NCBI GenBank assembly: GCA_012932865.1
Contig: SAXG01000048.1
Coordinates: forward strand, 1 to 64,000
Length of the DNA: 64,000 nt
Direction of reading: 5' to 3'
From: Amylostereum areolatum
Taxonomy: Eukaryota; Basidiomycota; Agaricomycetes; Russulales; Stereaceae
A model generated the notes under the pieces. The model did not search any database, was not told the DNA's origin, and saw only the letters and a list, made by a program, of their open reading frames with translations. Positions within the stretch are counted from its first letter, which is position 1. The number at the start of each line of letters is the position of its first letter. The position numbers were made by a program, and so were the translations under genes. Positions 1 to 10,225 of this stretch are shown here, piece after piece.

Positions 1-16
1 GTATCGGTGGTTTTTT

Positions 17-3000
17 TTGTCGGGATGCCCCACGGTAGCTTGGTCAAATACTCCCCGCCATAAATATCTAGTCCACCTCCACCTCCACCTCACCTCCTCT
101 CCGTCCTCCCGTCGATGCTTTCCTCCACTACTATGCTCGTCGTCAATTACCGTCAGGTCAAGCAGGCCCTCTGTGCGCCCTCGACCTCGTGACAAGCCTC
201 ACAGGCCCGGGGGGCGCTAGCTACAACCTCGCGACCCTCGACGATGCACCACTCATTCGACGAGGCGCCTGGCTAGGAAACCCCCCCCCGTACTGGACGA
301 CTGTGTGGATGGCGGTGGTGGGTCCGTGGCAGGACATGGACTTTGCATGGTCGAGGATGCCTTGGAGGTTGTGCAGCCTTTTGGAGGACAGCTGGTTCGA
401 CGAGGGGATGGTGCGCACTGGTTACTTGATGTGCTGGCCTTTATCTGACCTGTCTTTCTGGCTCGAATGGTGTGGGTGCCGATGTTCAAAGCACCGAACC
501 AGTTCGCGTTCCTCACATCAGTGACATCCTCGTCCCTCACCGGCTGGCTGGGATACGTGCGCATGCGCAATATGTGGTCGCCGGATTACCTCGTGCGCCT
601 GGATTCACAGGTCCTGCGTGAATGGAGGGTCCTCATGGTGACGTGGCCCGTCTGCAGAACAAGTATGACTGGCAGGTACGTCCATGAAATCCGACCTCGT
701 CCCGGGAACGACTTTGAGTTTGAGTTCGGAGACCTAGAGAGAGTGCCTCCAATGTTCAAATCCCAGTGGACTCGTGACGACAACATCGGCGACCAGGCGA
801 CACACGAGGTGTTCGTGCATGGTGGGACTTCCTTGTCGGTGACGCCCGCCCCCCCCTCACTGTTGGAATCGACACGCGGTGAGAGAGGCGGCACCCGTGG
901 GTCACAACTGGAAGAAGGTTGCGCACTGCGGACCGGGGGCATCCTGTGGCTCCTTGCTGCACTTGACCGCTACGCCTCAAGCATCCACAAAGGGACGGTC
1001 TACAACGAGGAGATTTACGTCGGCCCATGGTATGTTGGCGGGGATTTGGCACGACGTGCGTAAACGTTGTCGGTCCTTGAAGGCATCCCAAGGTACGTCG
1101 TTGGCGGGTTGTCGGCGATTGTTTACACTAACTCCTTTTCGAAGTGACATCGTCGTCGGGTGGCACCGTACCAAGGTTGAGGATGATGGAATGGGAGCAT
1201 TTTAGACTACGTACTCTGAGCTACCAGCATGTTTCCCGCCTTCGATGTAATAGACCTCTGCAATCGCATCCCGTGGGTCCCAACGCCGTTCCGGGGGCGA
1301 TAATCGTGAGAGTCTTCCGTGTTGGGCGTGATTCGAGTGTAGCACTGTGCCATGGGTATGACATGTACACGATCGTCCTAGTCTGGCGACTGCGAACGAC
1401 GCTCTGCGGGGTATGAAGGTCAACCTTAGGGCACGAGAGAAAACGGGGGTGCGTGCCCGCGGGATCAAAGGCGTGCATCCATGGTACAGCTCCACAAGCC
1501 AGAGTTAGGGATTCTAATACAACTTTGACATTACAGAGTAGTACATGTTCATACAGGCCAACCTCACAATCGCTGGGAAGCCCATCATCTCCATTGCATC
1601 TCGCGCGCGGTCGCCTCCACTTGCCTCCTCCTTCTGGCCTTCACGACGTTCTCATGCAAGTATGTCTTGTTGGTAATAAGTTGGTCCAGGGCGATGACTT
1701 GCGTGTTGATGAAGTGGTGGTGGTGGAAACGAGGTGCTCAGTGTTGGTGGGTTGAACTCGCCTTGAACGGAGCGGGTCCCTGCAAACAGGATGTTCGGGT
1801 GCTCGGTGTGGGTCCAACCGGCTAGAATATAGTAAGTAGTATCGTGCGTGAGGGAGAATGAAAGACGGACCACTGTAAAAGCCACGAAGTAATGGCATCA
1901 TTGAGGGATCTGCCTTGTCTAGGACAGGGCAATCCCCCTGACGGTCCTCCTTCCACCACTCGTTGACGTCGGCACAATGATAAATGGGGCGGGGAGCTCG
2001 GGGCCGTAGGGTATGATGTCGACGATGTCTTCTATTCTCGGGGGTGGTGACGGCGTTGATGGTGGTGTTGACGGCCTGGAGGAAGTCGAAGAAGGGTGCT
2101 TGAGGCGGCAAGTAGCGGCCTGAAGGACACAACTGCTGCCGGACATACGAAAAGTGGTGCTGGGAGGGTACAAATGTGAGGGGATACAGAGCTCAGGGGG
2201 TATAAGCACGCACCAATTCTGCCTCAAAGCCGGCCTTCCATGGGGTATTCTCTACACCGCATTCCAGCACCTCACGCACGGCCCGTCGGATCCATTGGGT
2301 GCAATGGTATAGCTCGCTTGCATTGCTCCCACTCTTGAAGCGTCGTTCCCCTCGAACGTTTTCATGTTGATGGGTGTGAGTTCGATCCGGACGTGTTCCA
2401 TTTTGGTGGGTGTATGCGGGTGGAGAGGTGTAGAGCAGGAGTGAATGGGGAAAAACGTTGTTGGTATAAAGGATGATCGTTCTAAAAGGACGCTTCGGCT
2501 GTTTGCGAAAATCAATCACGTGCCCGATGTTTGTTGCGTTCAAAAGACATAAGTGTGATTGTCGTCCTACCCTTGACTTCCCCACAATCACACCCGCTAT
2601 CTTCAACGGCGATCTCACCTCTATCACGATGCAAAGCGAGTTCCAGTCGAAAGAATACTTCTTCTCAGATGCGATGGACGCCCTACAGAGTACTTGGATG
2701 GCGACTTGGGAGGGCCGGCAAATACCTCTCGCAAGGCCCGTGGTGGGTGGGGTAGGGCGGAGTGGGAGATCCGGGGGTCAAGGTGTCAGTGCAGAACGAG
2801 CTGGTGAGTCCCATGTGAGTTATCCTTGGACTTTGAGTGTTTACAGGGGTGAAGAACCTGTCTTCCGTATCGTTGGATACTGTAGGACGCAGGGACTTAC
2901 CACCACGTGCCGGACATTATTGTGCAGGCTGCATCGTATCTCTTGGAGGGGACGGGTGGGGATTGGTCGGCGATCCCATCCTTGGCCGAAGATGGGACGG

Positions 3001-3386
3001 ACGGACCCCCCGGCACTCCCGATCTACCTCCCTTGCTGGTGGTGCTTCGACAATGTGGAGACCCCGTACGACGTTGGGCCCGCCTTTGTGACCTTCGTCA
3101 CGATGGCTTTTTTGAAGGTGCGTCGTCGTCCGATCGTTGTACGCATGTAGGCTAATCACGAACTCAGGACGAGGATTCGGAGGTGTCAAACACATGGCTC
3201 CAGCCGCTGTGGACCCTCGCGCGTCATCTAGATCGTGCGGCCAACACTGCGGTGGACAGTAAGGAGGCAGGGACTCTGGTGCAGGAGGAGAGTATCCAGC
3301 GGGCTGATAAGCATGCGGGTGTTTGGGCTGAGTTACATGGGGGTCTGAGTGCGGTGGACAAGTCCTGGGACTCTGGTGAGGAGTAG
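17..3386 (+). other. Unresolved, probably decayed coding region
   Basis: Several overlapping open stretches lie on the plus strand (189-524, 467-1063, 2473-3150, 3183-3386), but I could not chain them into one credible spliced gene and recognise no domain. The best piece is the 3' end. An exon ending at AAG before a GTGCGT donor near 3119 joins in phase to an exon starting after the CAG at about 3169. That exon encodes a 68-72 residue helical, charged tail rich in Ala/Asp/Glu and stops with TAG at 3384-3386. Whether this is a degraded relative of the coiled-coil genes found later in the window cannot be told by eye. Confidence 0.25.
1652..2403 (-). CDS. Possible hypothetical gene, exons unresolved
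   Basis: The minus strand has coding-like stretches. One begins at an ATG near 2403 (residues MEHVRIELTP). A middle part has a Pro/Ser-rich segment followed by RIEDIVDIIPYGPELPAP. The last (about 1885-1652) reads FTVVRLSFSLTHDTTYYILA and ends with TGA at 1652. A plausible intron is GTGCGT...CCCAG at about 2219-2166. I could not find donor and acceptor phases that join all three pieces, so this may be a broken gene. No family is recognised. Confidence 0.25.
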
Positions 3387-3638
3387 CTACGCTGAGACCT
3401 TGTACTGCTGTATTTTGTAACCCTTGGAGTACAGTGTGGAATCAAATGCGACGACAGTATACCCCCGGAGAATATCGACTCGTTCTGTGGCTACAAAATC
3501 CATCCCAATACTGGTGACCATGTTTTTATGATATGCCCATTCAACATTCCTGATCCTGCAATACTCGTAGGGAAAGTCAGAGTCTCTCTTCATGGTGATA
3601 TGCGGGGGTGTAGTAGGGACAACCATCACCTTTGGCAC
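3387..3638 (-). other. Coding-like fragment of unknown family
   Basis: A minus-strand open stretch of 83 codons contains a protein-like segment (residues DSDFPYEYCRIRNVEWAYHK and following, then DFVATERVDILRGYTVVAFD). It has no recognisable domain, no obvious start, and no convincing exons on either side. It overlaps nothing on the plus strand. It is most likely a gene fragment in a region that looks decayed. Confidence 0.25.
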
Positions 3639-3784
3639 TGGACCCCCGGGTTATGGACGGATAGGGTAAAGATACCGGGGTGACATGTTGCGAGACTCTG
3701 ATAAAAGGAGAGCTACGAGGAGGTAGAATGGGAAGGCAAGTGGTAGATATTATCCGTAAGGTATCCAACGGTCAACGGGGTAAA

Positions 3785-4061
3785 GGATCCAGGGGAGATG
3801 CACGGCCGACTGCGGCCTATGGGGGTATGGAATGGGGCGGGATCCAGGGGAGATGCACGGCCGACTGTGGCCCATGGGGATGTGGAATGGGGGAGGATCC
3901 TGGGGGAGGTGCTCGGCCGACTGCGGCCTATGGGGGTATGGAATGGGGCGGGATCCAGGGGAGATGCACGGCCGACTGTGGCCCATGGGGATGTGGAATG
4001 GGGGAGGATCCTGGGGGAGGTGCTCGGCCGACTGTGGTCTATGGGGGTGTGGAATGGGGGT
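3785..4061. repeat. 55-bp minisatellite with 111-bp higher-order unit
   Basis: Five tandem units each begin with GGATCC (3785, 3840, 3895, 3951, 4006), giving spacings of 55, 55, 56 and 55 bp. Alternate units are nearly identical, so the true repeat is a 111-bp dimer (3840-3950 and 3951-4061). Because 111 is a multiple of 3, every frame stays open on both strands; the long open frames here are a by-product of the repeat, not genes. Units differ at GCGGCC versus GTGGCC and at CCAGG versus CCTGG. Confidence 0.9.
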
Positions 4062-5139
4062 GTAGACAGGTGGTGTACAGCAGGAGGGCCTCGGTCGACC
4101 ATTATCCGTGGAGGGTAACATTTGCTGGTGTGGTGGGGAAGGATAAGTCGGCCGGATGATATGAGACATAAGTAGGAGGGTGTCCAGCATATACACCGGC
4201 CGACCATGTATCAAGGGCGAGCGGCTGACGTTGGCCGAGCAGGGAACATGGGGATTAGGCATACTCGGCTGACTGTCTATAATAAGGAATATGACAAGAT
4301 GGGGTCAGACCCTCTCGGGCTCCCCATTCTGCCACCTTATGAGCCTTGGTTCTATCACACTAAGAAAGCGGTTAGAAATGTCGCATGGAAATGTAGTTAC
4401 ATTGCGTACCCTAATCTCCTTGCATGTATTCGGAATGCAGAGCGGCAGGGTTCACCTCAAGAATGCGGCCCATGAACACGTTCCTAACAGAATAACAGTA
4501 TGCATATGCAACAGACGAGAAAGATTGGCTATACGCACTGCTCACTGACCACTGCCGGCCCCTTGTACTCTGAGAGCAACGTCATCTCTGCGCCCCTTTC
4601 CACTCGTTTGTCCTTGGTCATGTTCGCAATTTTGACTAGTCCGCTTTCGACATTCAGGGACGGCGTCGGAGTCGGCGCACTCATAGAGGTTCTCGCGCCA
4701 CGTCGGAGTCGCGCGAAACACGCCGCCGATTCTTCAAGAAGTTGCTTCGTACGTTGAGGCAAGAGATGTGAATGAGAACATTGAAGGGACTGGGTAAGGT
4801 TAGAAGGGAGGGTGTGTCATGATACGGGAAGAGTGGGAGAGACTGAATGGGAACGACTCGAACACGACGACGTCGTCGTCGTAGTCGTAGAGAAGACCAG
4901 ACTTTGGTGTCGTGGCAGGCAAACCACGCACGTGCTTATGTAAGTCAAGTCTGCAATTTTTGCCAAGTCGAGCTTGTCATTTTGATTCTAGTATTTACAC
5001 ACAGCTACGTACTCGACTTGTTGGTGAGTGGGCCTCTGAAAAACATAGCAGGTACGATTTCTAATACTATGCTATATACGGCTACTGGCGTCCCACCCAG
5101 CACCGCGCGATGCACGACTTGCGCACCGGCAACAGCGCT
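4062..5139. other. No supported gene
   Basis: Only short open frames occur. An arginine-rich frame from 4847 arises from a CGT/CGA-rich stretch (about 4859-4890) and does not look like a protein. Nothing here supplies the missing N-terminal part of the downstream NUP84/107-like fragment. Confidence 0.5.
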
Positions 5140-6460
5140 TAGTAAGGCCGTCGATAGCATCGTGAAGGAGATGGCACCCGCCGCGGTCGCACGCGAGGGC
5201 AGGGCACTCGTGGCGGACAATGCGGTCAGTCGTCTGCTTGTGCCCGCTGGGAGGGGCCTGATGGACGCACACCCAATCAGAATCACGAAAAGGCGCTCGC
5301 CCAGACGCTGTACGCGTACGTGCGTGCAGGAAAACTGGATGCCGTGGTCGAGCTCTGCAGGGAGGTCCGCCAGCCCTGGCGCGCGGCCAGCATCCGCGGG
5401 ACCCTGCTCTTCTCGTGGAGAGCGATAGTTACGTCCTCCCGTTGCTCGTCTGGTGCTGTCTGACCAAGGTGCCAGCCACCGAACCGCGCGACAAAGACGA
5501 CGAGCAGGAGGAGAACGCCCTCTGGCAAGTCAACCGCTGGCGGAACCTCTGGAAGACGGCCTGCACGCGTGCCGCCTTGGACGTGCGTCCCCCACTGCCC
5601 ATAGGCGCGCTAGGCGACAATGCCGTGGAGCGGTACACGCTCTTCCTGACCTCCCTCGAGCTCTCCGCCGACGTCGCCGAGCGGCGTCTGGCCCTCGCGC
5701 GCGCGCGCCAGCACAGGCTCGACGTTGAGCGCGTCGTCGTCATGACTGCCGAGCGCACGATCGAGCACGTGTTCGTGCTGCTCCCACCCGTGCTCAAGGG
5801 GCCGCTCTCGCGCATCGCCGCAGGCAAGGACGAGCAGCCGAGCATGGCCGAGGCGCTGCTGCTGCTGTCAATCGAGTGGACTGTGGTGTTCGGGGAGGGC
5901 ACGTATGCGACCGCGCTCGAACAGACAAACGTCATCCTCCTCGGTACTTAAGGCTCCCGACCCCCGCTGCTCGTTCCGCGTGCGCTGATGGCCGTGTGCA
6001 TTCTCCAGCGTCCGGGCACGTCCAAGTGGCGTGTCTGCTTTTGCGTCTGCTCCCGCCCGAACTCGCGGCCATCCAGGAGCCGGAGGAGCACTTAGAGGGG
6101 CCGCAGATGAGCGGGACACGCGCGCGCAGTGGCTGGCGGATTACGGGGTGCGGGCATCGTGTTCCCCTTTACTCATGTGCCCTCCTGACGCGGAGGGCGG
6201 GGCAGGGTTGTGTTGACTACGCGAGGGAGAAGACTGTGAGGCTGCTCACGACAGACTGGATGACCCCGGACTCGGAGGACGCAGCGCCGCGTACGTGTCC
6301 CCCGCTTTTATTCTCCATCTTGTCTCCCCCGCCTGACCCCACGATGGTCCCACAGACGAATGCGAGATGTGGCGCATCCGCCAGCTCTCCATCCCCAAGT
6401 TTCTCTTCCGCCTACACGCACCTCCCCTCGACTCGCGCGCATGCCAGCGCTGTTACTAAC
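5140..6460 (+). pseudogene. NUP84/NUP107-like nucleoporin, truncated and frameshifted
   Basis: Spliced exons encode a stretch typical of the Nup84/Nup107 scaffold protein of the nuclear pore Y complex. Exon 5281-5427 gives a helical hairpin with TLYAYVRAGKLD, ELCREV and QPWRAASIRG. Exon 5469-5943 gives NRWRNLWKTACTRAAL and long helices. The exon from 6009 gives ASGHVQVACLLLRLLPPELA, and later pieces give EKTVRLLTTDWMTPDSE and MWRIRQLSIPKFLFRLH. Introns 5225-5280, 5428-5468 and 5944-6008 keep phase. Two faults suggest decay: a one-base loss near 6110 (frame changes between QMS and RDTRAQWLADY), and a segment apparently missing after PPELAAIQEPEE. The N-terminal half is absent upstream and the C-terminus stops early near 6460. 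The family is recalled from known homologues, not searched. Confidence 0.65.
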
Positions 6461-6635
6461 ACCACCGGGCGAGCATGAACACGGAGGTGAAGAGGCGGTG
6501 GCCCGAGGAGCCATTGGCAGCAGGGAAGCGGGCTTTGAGGCGCTGAAGGAGGTAGAGGGCAGCGAAGGTGATGGAGACATGTAGCCACATTCTGTGCAGG
6601 GCATAGGTGATGATTGTGTCGAGATGCATGAGGAG
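6459..6635 (-). pseudogene. Cyclin N-terminal domain fragment
   Basis: About 58 codons on the minus strand resemble the conserved core of fungal G1/PCL-type cyclins: an alpha-helical start (LLMHLDTIITYALHR), then ITFAALYLLQRLKARFPAA and GSSGHRLFTSVFMLA, which is the familiar RFP-A-GSSGHRLF stretch of basidiomycete cyclins. It breaks off right after the helix (ARWC then stop), where the family normally continues with the SKVxxDDTYSN segment. The break lies at the point where the NUP84/107-like fragment ends on the other strand, so two unrelated gene pieces are joined tail to tail. Not functional as a cyclin. Confidence 0.6.
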
Positions 6636-6995
6636 TGATAACATCCAGCAGTGGGAACGGATGCGGTAGCAGTGGTGCAACTGACATGTATTGTATCTAC
6701 TATACCAGCTACAGGCTAATACTCCTACAGCTACGTATTCTAATTCCTCAAGGGAGGATGAATGTAGGGGGTTGGGATGGTGTGTTACAAGGTCGGACTT
6801 TGGTCGGACGCGTGTCGAACGGTTAAATCGACCGCAATCCTCCACAATCGACCCGGATACACATTCGAAGGGTCTTCGGAGGTGTTCTCAAGGTGTTCTC
6901 AATGTTATATCAAATTGCATCAAGGCCAAGTAAATTAAGCGAGCTGCGGTATGTAAAAATCGTGTGCAATCGCGCTCGCCAGTGAGACTGACCAC
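6636..6995. other. No supported gene
   Basis: AT-richer sequence without a convincing open frame. The minus-strand frame continuing upstream of the cyclin fragment has no homology I recognise. A short direct repeat (AGGTGTTCTC, twice near 6880-6900) is the only structure seen. Confidence 0.5.
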
Positions 6996-7902
6996 ATGAC
7001 TCTCTCTGAACCTAGGTCAAAATCCGGGTTTCTCACCGGGGTTGAGGACTCGCCCTCGCCCTCGCTCCCGTCCTCGCCCTCGCCCTCGCCTCACCATCCT
7101 CTTTTTTACATAGACAACACTCAGGTCGTATTTTGGGTCTGTCATGAACGCTCCATCTAATATGTCTTTTACTCTCTGACTATTCCCACCGTAGATCGGC
7201 GTACGCTTTTACAAGGTCCACCGCTACTTCCTCATCCGCGAATCGGAATTCTTCCGAAACATGTTCGAGCTTCCGAGGCCCCCGGAAGGGCAGGACGTTT
7301 CCCCAGAGGGGACAGATGATGAACATGCCATCGAGTTGGTCGGGGTCACGGCGCTTGAGCTCGAGAGCTTTCTCCAATTCCTCTACCTTGGGTAGGTTCT
7401 TCAACTATGGTCTTCGCGGATCGTCCACTAGTGAAAATTCCTAATACCACCATCCAGGATGCATGACGACTATAATCCGTCGATAGGGGCCTGGCTCGCC
7501 ATTCTCTCCCTTTCAACACGCTTCATATGCGACAAGGTTCGCGCCCGCGCCATTAAGGAGATCACAGCGCGGTTGAACGAACTGGACCCGTTCGACCTCG
7601 TTCGTCTCGCAATCAAGTTCAATGTGCAACAGTGGCTGCATCCCGCATACGTGCGCATCGTCGAACGCACGGCCCTGATCACGCTGCAAGAAGCGGCAGG
7701 TCTGCCATTGGAGATCGCGGTGATGCTCATGCACGCCAGAGAGTGGTGGTGCGAGCAACGTCACGGTCCCAACACCTCTCGCTACGGAAATTATCATATG
7801 ACTACTGTTGAGAACATCGTCCGAGAGGAGGTGCGAATTATGGACTACATCCCAGTCGCCCTTCCGCACCAGGGGATCGAGTTGTTGCCAGTAGCCCGCT
7901 AG
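6996..7902 (+). CDS. BTB/POZ domain protein
   Basis: Three exons (6996-7136, 7195-7391, 7458-7902) with GT..AG introns of 58 and 66 nt join in phase to give 260 residues. After a Ser-Pro repeat (residues about 18-32) comes a BTB/POZ fold: a short strand region (FYIDNTQVVFW), then the hallmark VHRYFLIRESEFFRNMF, then a loop and the helix LELESFLQFLYLG. The third exon gives the usual basidiomycete BTB C-terminal part (WLAILSLSTRFICDKVRARA and DPFDLVRLAIKFNVQQWLHP). Such proteins mediate dimerisation or Cullin-3 contacts in other lineages; the role of the large mushroom families is unknown. The start was chosen as the first in-frame ATG. The Ser-Pro stretch coincides with a simple DNA repeat, so the true start could differ. 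Convergent with the BTB gene at 8148. Confidence 0.8.
7049..7092 (+). repeat. CCCTCG simple repeat
   Basis: Imperfect hexamer array (CTCGCC/CCCTCG, about seven units). It is read as Ser-Pro repeats at the N-terminus of the BTB gene, where a length change of one unit would keep frame. Confidence 0.8.
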
Positions 7903-8147
7903 TGTAGATCTTGTCGAAACCGCGTTCACCCACTTCATCCTTCTACATAATTGACGAACCACATTTATGACATCAAATAGGAATTCGCGTTCAAGTCCTT
8001 GGACTCCTTAGAAGTCTATATCTAGGAGCTGCTCTGTATCATGAATCCGTCAAGCCGTTCATTCACCCACGCACTGACCAGGCAACGGCAAAGCGGGGAC
8101 ATCTAGGCTTATTCGTACACTTTTCGTTCCAATTGAGTGACACTACG

Positions 8148-8925
8148 TCAAGTTACGATTCCATCCAATGTGATTGCCCGCGCGGACGCACCCCCTCCGA
8201 ACATCTTCCGCGTAGCCTGAAGAAATTTCTCTCGAGCATCGGTAACGTACGCGACCATGCCGGACGACATGCGCGAAATTTCAGGAGGTTTGAGGGGCTC
8301 AGCGCGCCCGACAAGCGTTCGCAGCGCCGGGAGCAGAAACTCCCGAGGCACGTTGTGCTCTTTGTAGAGTTCCACGAGGTGGACGGGATCCAAAGGCGGG
8401 TGTGCATCGTAGACTTCTCGAATCGCCCGCGGCTTGATGTTCTGGAAATGCAAGCGGTCCGCGATGACGAGGAGGTCGATCCACTGGTGGGTGGGCATGC
8501 TAAACCCCTCGTCCATCCTGTTGATGGTCCATCTATGAGGGGAAGAACACAGAGAGCAAGCGGACGCACCCTTCGTAGAAATACTTGAGGAGAGTCTCGA
8601 ATTGGGGCTTGGTTGCTTCAGGGACGTAGATCGTCTTCTCTTTAGAGCTACCGTCTTGGCCTTGGCGTTCCGCGCTACGGATCGTCTTGCGCAACACCGA
8701 GGAATTGACAAAGAGGAAGTGGCAGTGGACTCTGAACAAGACATATTCAACCTACCAGGACGGCCACGCCATTTCAGGCTCGAGAGGTGCTCAGGTTGAA
8801 TAAAATGTCATTGGCCAACATACCTGCAGCACAACCATGTCGTCTGTGAGGAAGAACTTGGGATGCTCTTGCGGGGGAAGATACGGGGGCTTCCACGAGG
8901 GAGTACGCGGGTCAGGCTCTCACTG
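8148..8925 (-). CDS. BTB/POZ domain protein, 5' end unresolved
   Basis: Minus-strand exons are 8824 to at least 8920, 8570-8752 and 8148-8532, with introns 8753-8823 (71 nt) and 8533-8569 (37 nt, short). Together they encode KFFLTDDMVVLQ, VEYVLFRVHCHFLFVNSSVL and KPQFETLLKYFYEG, a BTB/POZ core. A C-terminal part follows with QWIDLLVIADRLHFQNIKPR, the paired helices typical of basidiomycete BTB proteins. It stops with TGA at 8148-8150. The first exon runs upstream in frame through a Pro-rich stretch, but I could not place a start ATG; an additional 5' exon beyond about 8925 is likely. The gene is probably functional. It is a diverged relative of the convergent BTB gene that ends at 7902. Confidence 0.7.
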
Positions 8926-9847
8926 TAGCTAGAAAACGCAACAACGAAACGGAACTCACAGGTTGGTTCATATTTCGCGATCCCCGTACTCAGAGTGGCG
9001 TAGAGCGGGGGGAGCAGAAAGAGCACACGGCGCAAGCACCGCTTTAACAGAGGCATCAAGTCTCGGAGGAGACCGAAATAAGTTAAATAAGAAGTGACCA
9101 GAGGAAATCCCAGGACCACCCACCGGTGCGTCGCGAGAGGCTCGCAACAGCTGAGCGCTGAGCAGGCGGATTCGTCGGCGCAATCAGACCTACAGATTGG
9201 AGACTGTTATCTTACTACACCCCCCGCTGCCTGGAAAGGATATATCCCGGTATAGATTGAACAAGCGATACTATTTGGGTAGATTTGGGTCCTTCATTGG
9301 GGAGAAAACACACGGTGGAGGGAGTAAGTACTAGAAGAGCTCTAAGAAAGCGTTGAGTGGGGGAAGGGAAGAAGTCAAACTGGCTAACATTATGGCAGGA
9401 ATGCCGAGCGAACATGGTCTTCACACGCCTCAGACCTCTCGCATGAACTTGCTTTCTCCCTAACTGTTCTCAGGCTAATGGTGCATGCCACACTGCATAG
9501 ATGGAAAGACTTCAGCATCGTGCGCCCGTGCAGCATGAACCCGGCTCCCAGCGTGCCTCCTAGGACGAACGATGGAGCTGCGCAGGAGCTCATGGGGTCA
9601 GCGCTCTCGCCGTCACTACTAGTACAGTGCGTGGGGATCCGGGAAGGGTTCGTCAAAGGTTCGCTGTTTTATCTCTGCTTCCAGACTTCGTTCCCTGTTT
9701 GTAGGATCGAGCGTACTTACTGTAACCGTATGGGAATGACTCCTGGAACCCCTTCTTCTGCCTCTAGATGCTCATCTCATGACGTCGCCGTACTTATCAA
9801 TGCTCCCGATGTGCGACGAAGGCTTCCGTTGGCGTCACCGCGTCCCA
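8926..9847. other. No supported gene
   Basis: Short frames only. A plus-strand frame from 9478 runs to the KDZ insertion point at 9848-9855, so it could be the start of something the element interrupted. The sequence beyond 58069 does not continue it in any convincing way. Confidence 0.4.
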
Positions 9848-9855
9848 GGACCAGC
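9848..9855. repeat. Left copy of putative 8-bp TSD (GGACCAGC) of the KDZ element
   Basis: The octamer GGACCAGC lies immediately outside the left inverted repeat and again at 58062-58069 immediately outside the right one. An 8-nt target-site duplication is what I recall being reported for Zisupton, a KDZ relative. A chance octamer shared within about 25 bp on each side has roughly 1% probability. Confidence 0.6.
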
Positions 9856-9861
9856 ACATAA

Positions 9862-9980
9862 CTTAGTCAAATAGACTTGTTGTCAACACATAATTCACAA
9901 GTCTACTAGCGTGTTAGCAACACATACCCCATGGTGGGCCCATAGGGTGTGATGTTACACATGGGCCCACGAGGGCCAGT
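9862..9980 (+). repeat. KDZ left (sub)terminal inverted repeat
   Basis: Pairs with the reverse complement of 57938-58054. The outer part shares CTTAG(T/C)CAAATA. The best block is 9919-9977 against 57943-57997: ACACATACCCCA, GGTGGGCCCAT and GGGTGTG all match, with isolated substitutions (about 30 of 32 in the core). Both ends also contain a second ACACATA(A/C)TTCACA(A/G)GTC word. Overall identity is about 70%. Confidence 0.85.
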
Positions 9981-10007
9981 AATCATCGGAGAGTATCTTC
10001 TCATACT

Positions 10008-10085
10008 GTCGGATAGTTCAGACACCTCCGACGTGTCCATCATCTCCGACGTTCCTGACGGGTCCGACCACTCCGACGGACATAA
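10008..10085 (+). repeat. TCCGAC-rich block, copy 1
   Basis: Contains four CTCCGAC/GTCCGAC words in 60 bp and the phrase ATAGTTCAGACACCTCCGAC. A similar block recurs at 31455-31528 (ATAGTTCAGATACCTCCGAT), in direct orientation and about 75% identical. It lies just inside the left inverted repeat and upstream of the transposase. Confidence 0.75.
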
Positions 10086-10225
10086 TATCCCTTATTGATA
10101 TTTCATCATCCATGTGATTAAGTGTCATCAAATAAACCATCACACTCTTCCATTTGTCCTCTACATCATTCTACGTCCCTCTCATCTCCCATCTACCTTG
10201 TCTCTCATCCTCTTCTCTTTCAGTT

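Noticed and set aside
3680..4262. Long open frames on both strands over the minisatellite
   Set aside because: They exist only because the 111-bp repeat is a multiple of three; no start context, introns or domain.
4847..5428. 193-codon frame starting with an Arg-rich run
   Set aside because: The Arg run comes from a CGT/CGA-rich tract, and the frame is out of register with the NUP84/107-like exons that overlap it.
5140..6640. Helitron as the carrier of the gene-fragment mosaic
   Set aside because: No TC start, CTRR end with hairpin, or Rep/helicase gene could be identified.
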